Source: Mesostigma viride (lineage: Eukaryota; Streptophyta; Mesostigmatophyceae; Mesostigmatales; Mesostigmataceae). Taken from it: a DNA stretch of 64,000 nucleotides. Shown here piece by piece: positions 23,236 through 33,200 of the stretch (positions are counted from its first letter, which is position 1; every line of letters begins with the position of its first letter). Both the position numbers and the translations under genes were made by a program. The stretch is taken from the NCBI GenBank assembly GCA_009746045.1, contig RPFO01000156.1, positions 6,286,947-6,350,946 of the forward strand. The letters run 5' to 3'. The notes beneath the pieces are model-generated. The model was given only the letters and a program-made list of their open reading frames with translations, was not told where the DNA came from and ran no database searches.

Positions 23236-25320
23236 CCACCCACGCTGTCGTCAAGGTCGACTGCCACAACGCGTTCAACAGTCTGTCCCGCGCCAGCATG
23301 TTTGCGGCCGTCATGGAGTCCTTCGAGGACTTGTACGCTTGGACAGCGGTGTGCTACGGCCAGCCCGGCCAACTGGTTCACATCATGGAGGACGGCACTC
23401 GCGGCGGCCTGCTGTCGCGGTCGGGCACCCAGCAAGGGGACCCCCTGGGACCCCTGTACTTTGCCGCCCCCCTCCAGGGTTGCCTCCAAGCGGTCCATGC
23501 TGCCCACCCGGCGGTCGCTATTCAGGCCTACTTGGATGATATCTACCTTCTGGGCCCTGTGCCGGACACCACCGCGGCTCTGCTGGCACTGCAGACCGCG
23601 GTGGCCGACATCAACCTCCAGTTGACCCTTGCCAAGTGCGCGGTGTACTCGCCCCAAGGTGATTGCTCCGGCTTTCCGCCCCAGCTCTTGGGCCGGGACG
23701 AGCGCCTCCATGGGTTGGATGTCCTCGGCGTTCCGGTTGGCGACCCCGCGTTTGTCATCGATGCTCTGCGGGCCGCCCTCGAGGCACGCACTGAGGTACT
23801 GCCCTTGATTGCGCGCCTTCATGATTCGCAGACCAAGGGTCTGCTTCTGTGGTTTTGCGCTCACCCTCGCGTCGTTCACTGGCTCCGGGGCGCTCTTCCG
23901 TCTCAGGTCCGGCTGGCCGCCGAGGGCCACGACGAACGCATCCAGTCGGCCTTGGCGCAGCTGGTCCCGGGCCCCGACCTCCCGCCACATGCTATTCGCA
24001 TTGCCTCCCTGCCTGCACGGATGGGTGGCTGCGGTCTGACTCGTGCCGCCCGGCTGGCCCCAGCAGCCTTTTTGGGCTCCGTCGCTCAGTCGTGGGCGGA
24101 AAGCTGCCGGCTCCTGCCCCTTTTGGCAACGGCAGCGCCTGACCTCCTGGACCCCAGCAGCCCTTTGCCCTTCGTCACTGCCATCCAGGAGGCCTATGCT
24201 GAGATCCAGCAGGCCTGTTCTCCCGTCCGTGCCGCTCAGGCGGTACAGCGCCACCTCCCTCGCGGCACTCCCTCGGTCGCCTCCGTTCAATCTCCCGCCG
24301 CATTCCCTGCTCGCGTCATCGATAAACACCAGAAAACCTACGCGGGTATTCTGCACACGGCTGATTGGATTGCTCTTTTCGCGGACCTCAACGCCCAGGG
24401 ACGTGCGTGGCTGTTCTCGCTTTCCTTGCGGAGTGTGGGCTCGGCGTACCTTCGTGCTCTTCCCATGGCCCCCCCATTCGCCTTGGCTCCCAGCCACTAC
24501 TCGGTGGCGCTCCGGCACCAGCTATTTGCCCCGCAGCCTCTTGTTCCGGCCGGGCGGCCTTGTGGTAGCTGTGGGCAGCCGCTGGATCCCACGGGGACTC
24601 ACTACCTTGCCTGCATGGGGGGCCAACAGAATCAGAATTGGTATTTGTATTTGCACACTGTCCTCCTGACGGTGGTGCTCGCCATGATTCGGTCGGTTTT
24701 CCCCCACGCGAACATCCGGTCCGAGGATGCGGATGGCGCTGCCTTCTATTCCCCCAACCACCGGCCTGACATCGTGGTGCTGGACTTTGAGGGGGGTGGC
24801 CGGCATCTGCTTATTGACGTTTCGGTGGCGCGGCCCTTGGCTCTTAGCCACGTGGCTGGGGCCTCCCTCACGGCAGGTTACACGGCGGACCGGGCGGAGC
24901 GGGCCAAGCTCCTGGCCTACGGCGACGTCGGGCACCATCGTGTGGTGCCCTTTGTCCTGGAGGAGTTTGGGGCCATGGGGCCCCTGACCTCCGCCTTCTT
25001 CAAGGAGTGTTGCCGGCTCCGGGAGGACCGGCTGGACCTGGAGGGCCAGCGGGCCCCATGGTCGGCGCGGACCTGGACGTCATATTGGCGTCAGCGCCTG
25101 TCGGTGGCGCTGACTCGGGCCATGGCTGACATCATGCTCCGCCGTACGCGGGCTGATTTTGCGGTGCAGCAGGGCTATTAGGTTCCTCCCGTTAGGCGTT
25201 TCCATTGGTCTTATCGTAGTATAGAGCTTTGACATGGCTCTGTATATAGGTTTATAGCTGGGCGTTTGCTTTGGTTTGAGTGATTTCACTCTGCTGTAAG
25301 TAATTATATTTTTAATATAT
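23236..25320 (+). CDS. RLE non-LTR retrotransposon subfamily B: reverse transcriptase plus endonuclease
   Basis: Open frame from about 23236 (first ATG 23298) to 25181; 627 residues from that ATG. Upstream of the ATG the frame has the motif A region 'KVDCHNAFNSLSR'. The rest has 'GTQQGDPLGPLYFA' (residues 43-56), catalytic YLDD (78-81), a thumb region, a zinc knuckle (Cys422, Cys425, His435, Cys439) and a PD-(D/E)XK nuclease (RPD 489-491, Asp507 in IDVSV). In known elements of this type the nuclease nicks the target and the reverse transcriptase copies the RNA at the nick. The N-terminal part is missing (5' truncation at a TATATATACTACAT junction), so this copy cannot be complete. The 3' UTR ends near 25320 in TTTTTAATATATATAC. 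It is nearly identical to the inverted copy at 54290-56935, so it is young. Confidence 0.8.
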
Positions 25321-25349
25321 ATACTACATCCTTTCCATTTTTAATATAT

Positions 25350-25925
25350 ATATACTACATCCTCCGCTACACGGCTGTGGATGCCGGCGCTACTGCCGCT
25401 GTGGCTGAGCGCAACAAGTTTGCCTCCTACGGCATATTGGGGCCCCACCGGGTCATCCCCTTTGTCCTTGAGGAGTTCGGGGCCGGCATGGGCCCCAAGA
25501 CGGCGGAGTTTTTCCACGAGTGCTCGGCTGCCAGTGCCATGAAGACCGCCTCCACCGCGAGGGTCAGACCGCCCCCTGGTCTGCCCCGACGTGGTCCTCG
25601 TATTGGCGGCAGCGCCCGTCACAGCTCCGGCTCTCACTCACACCGTGGCAACTGTGTTATTCTGCCGCACCCGGGCCGACTTTGTCGCGACCCATGGATG
25701 CGGTGTATATCCCTATTGGGCCTGGTGGGCCGGCAGCGATGTTGCTGCGTGTCGTAGTTTTGTGATGTAGTTAGTTGTACCTTGTGAAGCTGGTGTGATC
25801 CTTGCATGCCCGTGTCAGATTACTATCATTTTCTTTAGGGTTCTTCTTCTTTTCGGGTTTTTCCTTATGTTGCATGCCAATCTCACCTCCGTAATTTATA
25901 AATCTCGATGAATCTATATATTCAT
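25350..25925 (+). pseudogene. RLE-retroelement subfamily A, 3' fragment
   Basis: Starts after a second TATATATACTACATCC junction. The frame 25377-25757 matches the end of the subfamily A protein from 'AATGAVAERNKFASYG' on but shifts frame near 25520. The 3' UTR runs to about 25925. Confidence 0.7.
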
Positions 25926-26195
25926 TGAGAATGATAGAGTGAGGTCCTCAGAAAGAGCCATCCAATCCGCCGTGTGCAGAATACCCACGTAGGTCTTCTG
26001 GTGTTTATCTATGACGTGAGCAGGGAATGCTGCGGGGGATAGGACACACTTGGCAACCGAGGGAGTGCCCCGAGGAAGGCGGCGTTGGGCGGCCTGAGCG
26101 GTGCGGACAGTAGTGCAGGCCTGCTGGATCTCAGCATGAGCATCCTGGATGGGGGTGATGAAAGGGTAGGGGCTGGCGTCTAAGTAAGTGCGTGA
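25926..26195 (-). pseudogene. RLE-retroelement subfamily A, internal fragment
   Basis: Minus-strand frame (26195 downward) matching the linker between the reverse transcriptase and nuclease parts: 'PFITPIQDAHAEIQQAC', then 'DKHQKTYVGILHTADWMAL'. It is joined abruptly to an A 3' tip at 25925-25940, so the nuclease region is deleted. Confidence 0.65.
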
Positions 26196-26288
26196 ACATG
26201 CACTGAAGGCATGCCATGGAGTACCCGATCGATGAGGTACTTTTCTATGCGGATACTTCATGCACCCGCGCAGGCAACTGGCGCGACT

Positions 26289-26365
26289 CACTCGCCCAGG
26301 TCTGGAGTGGCAGATAGCAACTCCTCGTCATCCGGCCTATCCAAGACGACTGTACGCTCTGCCAT
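26289..26365 (-). CDS. possible first exon of an unknown gene
   Basis: From ATG at 26365 a frame reads MAERTVVLDRPDDEELLSAT and a few more residues, then meets GA|GTGAGT, a strong donor. No following exon was found; the retroelement cluster lies downstream. It may be a chance frame or the start of a gene interrupted by insertions. Confidence 0.2.
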
Positions 26366-27298
26366 GATGACGGGCGTGGGGTTAGGTTGCGTGTTAACCC
26401 CCGATAGCCCAGGAGGATATAAACGCTGGCGTATATGGAATGTCAATCAGTCTAGCCACCAATTCCGGCCAGGGGCTTTGCGGGCACCACAGCGCCCGAG
26501 TCAATGGTCAGTTATATACTGATCAGTAATATATATTTTACCGAATGTGCAAAGCATGTCACACACCGACTACCCCCACGTAACGACTTGGGGTTGGTTG
26601 GTATCCTCCCGGCTAGCATGCATGCGAGGCACTGATTCAAAAATGAGAAGTTAACAAAGAACCCTGTGCAGCGTGCCCCTCCGCATGGCATGCAAGGATT
26701 ATGCAAGACAAAAGCCCCCCTGCGTTGCTTTATGTGAGCCATCTCTTTGATTAAGCATTTATAAGAGACTGCCATGAAATCTCATTTCAGCTTGAGCACT
26801 TGCGAAGGAGTGATGACAGTCTCGAGGGCGCTGCTGCAGATTTGTGAATCGCCCCTGCTTTCACCACTGGTATAGAAGAATGCATACTCCTTGTCACCAT
26901 GACCAGATCCCATTGTGCCGTCTTTCCAGCAGGGCCAGCATGGGCATGTTCAAAGCCACGCTGGATGTCGCTAGTACTGGATATAGTAATCATAGCCTCG
27001 CCCAGGAATGAGAGGTTCCCAGAACGAGGGCATCGGTGGCGTCGGCGGGGACGCCTTATTTGAATGGCCCCGACCGCCATATGCCTTTACCGGGCCCTGG
27101 CTGTCTGCTTTTGCGCCTTCTGATGCCCGTACAAGACAGGAGTGCACAGACGTGCAAGCAGGGAGAGCAGCGAAGCTGACAAAACCTTGTTCAGCATACG
27201 TGGCAGTAAATTTCCGGCACAGCGGCGTCAATGCCATGTGTTGCACAGCCTGCGTGTGAGCCAAAGTAGGTCAGGCTATTCCCTGGCAGCTTGCCGCC
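26366..27298. other. no gene recognised
   Basis: Between the candidate exon and the 3' end of the kinesin gene. A minus-strand frame near 27050-26971 ends in SFWEPLIPGRGYDYY, which looks somewhat protein-like, but I find no supporting splice context. The kinesin 3' UTR should lie here. Confidence 0.4.
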
Positions 27299-30200
27299 CT
27301 AGTATTCGATCGGCATGGTGGCCTCAGCCAGGGCCAGTTGTCCGGCCTGCCGCATGCGGTTGTTGCGCCGCTTCTTAGCGCTGGCCTTCCTAGCGGGCGA
27401 GCTGGCGTGCTCCTTGTCTGCTGGGCCGCAATAAGGAGAAGGAAAACCAGATCGAGGGCAAGGCATGGACAAGGCCGCATTCCTAGGTAGTACACGCTTG
27501 TAAGCGATCTGAAAAAACTACAAGCACCTAGAGAAGAGCATTGCACAGACCTTTGCGTTTGCACAATGACACACACATGGCTGAGCTCTCAAACCAAACT
27601 ACTTGCAGGTAGACTCCGATGAACACAAAAGGCAAGTAGGCACATCTACACAGCTGGCAACCCATGCATGGATGCTCTGGCAAGGATACATTCCTGCACA
27701 GGGGGTGCCTGGTTGCGTGAGTGCCCCTTCTCATAGTGGTGCCCTCCACAACAACCAAATACCACAAGGAACAGCAAACAGCAGTACCACGCCACTACGG
27801 TCCCGATGGCGATCCATCATACCGACTCGAGCTGCCCTCGATGCCCCCTTCACTGCCTCCCAGAGTCATATGCAACGATGTTGGAAAGTTTGTGGGCTTC
27901 AAATGTGTCAGGCACCGGCCCACATCAAATGGAATATGGAAGCGACCAAACCCAACACAACAAACCGATTGAACTCCACAATGGAGATATCGGTGGAAAG
28001 AACGAAGACGATAGAAACTACCTTGTGCGTGACCACCTATCGTACGATGATGGAAGTGACACCTCATTGCCAAACACAACAAGTCCACAATGATGGCGGA
28101 ATCCATGAATGTAGAAGATTGGCATGCAGGAAGCCTCCTGCCAGATACCTGACGAAGATAATCACCATGATGAAACGAATGGTAAAATACAAGGCAACTC
28201 AGCAGGAAAGAAATCACCTAGCGGTGGGAAAGAGCTCACCTTGAGATGGGCCGCCACCACAGTTGAGCGAGAGCGTCCCGAGCGGCGACCTCTTCCCCGT
28301 GAGCTCCGCCGCAAGCGACGACCCGAGCTGCGCGCCGCGCCGCCACCACTCACTAGCGCCCCTTGAGGCCGATGCGGGGGGTGTCTCCGGACATGCCCCG
28401 GGCGTGCCCTCATCGTCGTTGCCGTCACTGCCCGCCGCTGCCTCACTCTTGGCCCCGTCGGGATGCACCGCCGGCCGTCCCCCACATGCCCTGGCATGGG
28501 CCCCACGATGGGTCGCCCAGTCACCCTCCCTCACATGATCCTCCTCTTCCTCATCTGCGTCAGAGGCAAATGTCGACACAGGCGCAGAGATGGTGCTGGC
28601 GACTGCCACCGCGCTGGCGACCGCCCCGTCCTCAGACCACGCGACCACGTGGGCCGACTCAGCCCCCTCGGCCGCCAGCGTGGCCCTCCGGTTCGCCAGC
28701 AGCTCCGCGACAGCCACCGTGACCTTTGCGGGCGGCCGGTTGGCGCACTTGTTGCGCTTGCACCCGCAGTTGTCGCTGCAGTAACGCCGGTCGCCGCCCC
28801 GGGACTTGGAAGATCCACGGCAAGGGCACCGCTTGATGCACTGTCCTCGGCACTTGCACTCATCTGGCCGTTCCTCCTCCTCCCCCTCCCCAGCCTTGTG
28901 CCCCGCATGGTCGTGGTCCCCACCCTCGTGCTGGCCCGCCTCGCAATCCTCTGTCGGCGTGGTCGCGCGTGAGACCCGCACACCTGGCAGCGCGGCGGCG
29001 CCCGAGGACTGACGGCCCAGCCGGCCCTTGATTGATTGGGAGACTCGAGTCGAGCCCGCTCCGTTCTCTGGCGCAACAGCGTGGGGTATGCTCGAAGGGA
29101 ACAGATCGGCGCCACCCTGGTCAGGCCCCAGGTTCTCCTTATCGTCGGCAAAGTCCGAGGACGCACCGCGCCCGCTGCTGCTGCGGCCACGGGCGAGACC
29201 GACGAGCCCCCCCTTGGAGCGGTGGAAGGATCCGCCGCGACGCGGGTTGACGGTGCTCTTGGTGGAGGCGGAGAGCAGACGCTGGCGCGCCTTGATCTCA
29301 GGTGTGTACTCCCAGTCCCTGGGGAATGGGAATCGGCGTGAGCGGGTTGGGTAGGTTGGGTGGGTTTTGGGGACAAGATGGGCGTGCGCTATCAGTGCCT
29401 TGTGGGTGAACGTGCGCAGGTGGTGCAGCAAGTCCAAGAAGGGACATCGGAAAGCATCAGAAGAAAAAAACGCAGCTGCCACGCGGGGGGAGGTCATCCG
29501 TTGGATTGCTCAGTTGTCTTCATCCCCAGCTGCTGCCACCCTTAACTATCAATCAACCAGTCACCTGCACCTGTAGCTGGGGTCATCCCCATCCTCCAAC
29601 TGGTTAGGGCGAAAGGTTCTCTCATACATCATCAGCCCATCCGCCCACAATTCGCCCTCACCTGTCATAAGGGTGATCCCCTTCCTCACAAGTCTCAGGG
29701 TTACTAAATAAACCCATCACTAATCCATCCACAACCCATCCACGAAACAAGCACGCACCTGTCGTTGGGGTCATCACCGTCCTCAAACTCCTCCGAATCC
29801 GACGAGGATACGATGACCATGTCCGAGTCCTCGTCCTCCTCCTCAACGCTGCCACCGGCCGCGTCTTCCCTCTCCTCCTCCCTCTCCTCCCATGCCTTAA
29901 CAGGGAGCGAAGCCTTGCTGGCACGGTGTGGCACGTGGTGGCCAGACCTCCGGGCGTCGGCCGGGTGTGGTGCAGGGTGGGCAGTCGTGCTGGGCCGCTT
30001 GCCCACCCGCGGCGTGTCGTCCTCCGCCGATGAGTAGCCACCGAGCACCACCTCGTCGTCCTCCTGAGGAAAATGGGGGTGGGGAAAGGGTGGAGGGAAG
30101 ATGAAGGATGAAGGGTGAAGGGTGAAGGGTGAAGGGTGAAGGAGGAGGAAGGAGGAGGAAGGAGGAGGAAGGAGGAGGAAGGAGGAGGAAGGAGGAAGGA

Positions 30201-33200
30201 GGAGGAAGGAGGAGGAAGGAGGAGGAAGGAGGAGGAAGGAGGAGGAAGGAGGAGGAAGGAGGAGGAAGGAGGAGGAAGGAGGAGGAAGGAGGAGGAAGGA
30301 GGAGGAAGGAGGAGGAAGGAGGAGGAAGGAGGAGGAAGGAGGAGGAAGGAGGAGGAAGGAGGGAAGGAGGGAAGGAGGGAAGGAGGGAAGGAGGAAGGAG
30401 GGAAGGAGGGAAGGAGGGAAGGAGGGAAGGAGGGAAGGAGGGAAGGAGGGAAGGAGGGAAGGAGGGAAGGAGGGAAGGAGGGAAGGAGGGAAGGAGGGAA
30501 GGAGGGAAGGAGGGAAGGAGGAAGGAGGGAAGGAGGGAAGGAGGGAAGGAGGGAAGGAGGGAAGGAGGGAAGGAGGGAAGGAGGGAAGGAGGGAAGGAGG
30601 GAAGGAGGGAAGGAGGAAGGAGGAAGGAGGAAGGAGGAAGGAGGAAGGAGGAAGGAGGAAGGAGGAAGGAGGAAGGAGGAAGGAGGAAGGAGGAAGGAGG
30701 AAGGAGGAAGGAGGAAGGAGGAAGGAGGAAGGAGGAAGGAGGAAGGAGGAAGGAGGAAGGAGGAAGGAGGAAGGAGGAAGGAGGAAGGAGGAAGGAGGAA
30801 GGAGGAAGGAGGAAGGAGGAAGGAGGAAGGAGGAAGGAGGAAGGAGGAAGGAGGAAGGAGGAAGGAGGAAGGAGGAAGGAGGAGGAAGGAGGAAGGAGGA
30901 AGGAGGAAGGAGGAAGGAGGAAGGAGGAAGGAGGAAGGAGGAAGGAGGAAGGAGGAAGGAGGAAGGAGGAAGGAGGAAGGAGGAAGGAGGAAGGAGGAAG
31001 GAGGAAGGAGGAAGGAGGAAGGAGGAAGGAGGAAGGAGGAAGGAGGAAGGAGGAAGGAGGAAGGAGGAAGGAGGAAGGAGGAAGGAGGAAGGAGGAAGGA
31101 GGAGGAGGAGGAAGGAGGAAGGAGGAAGGAGGAAGGAGGAAGGAGGAAGGAGGAAGGAGGAAGGAGGAAGGAGGAAGGAGGAAGGAGGAAGGAGGAAGGA
31201 GGAAGGAGGAAGGAGGAAGGAGGAAGGAGGAAGGAGGAAGGAGGAAGGAGGAAGGAGGAAGGAGGAAGGAGGAAGGAGGAAGGAGGAAGGAGGAAGGAGG
31301 AAGGAGGAAGGAGGAAGGAGGAAGGAGGAAGGAGGAAGGAGGAAGGAGGAAGGAGGAAGGAGGAGGGAGGAGGGGAAGGAGGAAGGAGGAAGGAGGAAGG
31401 AGGGGAGGGCGGAGGGCGGAGGGCGAGGGCGGAGGGCGGAGGAGGGCGGAGGGAGGGCGGAGGGAGGGCGGAGGGAGGAGGGAGGAGGGAGGAGGGAGGA
31501 GGGAGGAGGGAGGAGGGAGGAGGGAGGAGGGAGGAGGGAGGAGGGAGGAGGGAGGAGGAGGGAGGAGGGAGGGAGGAGGGAGGAGGAGGAGGGAGGAGGG
31601 AGGAGGGAGGAGGAGGAGGGAGGAGGGAGGAGGGAGGAGGGAGGAGGGAGGAGGGAGGAGGGAGGAGGGAGGAGGGAGGAGGGAGGAGGGAGGAGGGAGG
31701 AGGGAGGGAGGAGGGAGGAGGGAGGAGGGAGGAGGGAGGAGGGAGGAGGGAGGAGGAGGAGGGAGGAGGGAGGAGGGAGGAGGGAGGAGGGAGGAGGGAG
31801 GAGGGAGGAGGGAGGAGGGAGGAGGGAGGAGGGAGGAGGGAGGAGGGAGGAGGGAGGAGGGAGGAGGGAGGAGGGAGGAGGGAGGAGACAGACTGGTCTG
31901 TGTACTTAAACGTAGACTCTCCTCCTCGTGCCCATCCTCCCAGGGATCATCCGCTGCCAGATCACAACCATGTGTTCTCTCCCATGCTTTCCTCCCTTCT
32001 ACAAATGTAGACGACCAACAAGAGAAGAACACATGAGGGGAACCTGACCCTAACTCTACCCCCCACTCACCCCCTTGCCCCCCCCCATCCTGACCCCGAC
32101 CTCTAGAACCCTGCTCCCCCCCCTTTACCTCGGCATGTCGCGCAAGCATGCCCATGGCCGCGCCGTTGCGCCGACCGCGCGCAGGCGCCACATGGGCGCT
32201 GCCGGCCTCCTCCACCGCCACCGGTTGCGGCCAGTCCCCCCTCGGCAGGTCCTCCCGATCCCTCCCGCTCTCCTCGGCTGATAGTGAGGAGGTCTGGGTG
32301 AGTGACAGCGAGGAGGCAGACACCGCCGACACCTGGCGCATCAAGAGTGCGCCGCCTCCAACGTGGTTGAGCTGAGGGGAGGCACGGTTGGACTCGGAGG
32401 CTTGTGCTGTGCATGCTTGCTGTTGTTGCTGCTGCAGCTGAGTGGCGTGCATGGACTCCAGCTGCGTCTCCAGGGACGCAAGGCGCTCCTCCAGGGAGTC
32501 CACCTTTCGGTTCCTCTCTTGCAGCTCGCACCTGGAGCCAAACAATGCAGGGACCGTGAAATCAGACAGAATCAGATCTTTTCGATCATTCCAACGGGGA
32601 AAGCAGCGGTGGGTAGATAGATGGGCGGTGGGCGGTGTGGGTGGGAAGGTGAAGGTGAGCCAAGGGGCAATCTGGCAGGGGGCATGGGTGCACGGTGACG
32701 CCCTACCCCCCAAAAACTCATAGGCCGGCTTGGGTTGGGTAGACAAAGCCCCATCAGGGTAGCGATGGTCACGACACATTTGACACCACTGGCCAGCACC
32801 TGCTGCGACAAAATTTCGCAGCACCCCGTGTCTACAACAAGGCTCCAACGGCAGGATGGATGCAAGGAGCCAGCCTTTAAGCACTGCTAGCGCACCACCC
32901 CGTTGCCCCCTGCATACTGCCCCCTCTCCCCCCCGTGCCAATACTAAGTCTTCATACCTCCCTTCTCCCTTCCTCTTCCCGCCCCTCCCCCCCCCCCCTT
33001 GGCTCACTTGGCGGTGGCGGTGCAGTTGAGCAGCAACGTGAGCAGTGCTTTGGCGTCCTTGACGCTCTTCATGCCGCCCCACTCGCCGCCCCCCGCCTTG
33101 TGCGCTGCGTGGCACTCAGACAAGGAGACGGCCTTTGATTGCAGCCGCGCGATGGCCTGCGTGCGCTCCATCAGCGACGACTCGATCTCGCGCAGCTCCG

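Noticed and set aside
23190-24518. 442-residue frame antisense to the retroelement
   Set aside because: Shadow of the GC-rich reverse transcriptase frame. The same happens at 55592-56941 in the inverted copy, and the sense frame carries all known motifs.
30129-32036. 635- and 624-residue plus-strand Gly/Arg/Glu/Lys frames
   Set aside because: Purine repeats code only these residues and contain no stop. Pure repeat artefacts.
29897-33115. 1072-residue minus-strand open frame rich in Pro, Ser, Leu and Phe
   Set aside because: It is the polypyrimidine strand of the GA tract, which has few stops in any frame. Good splice sites flank it as an intron.
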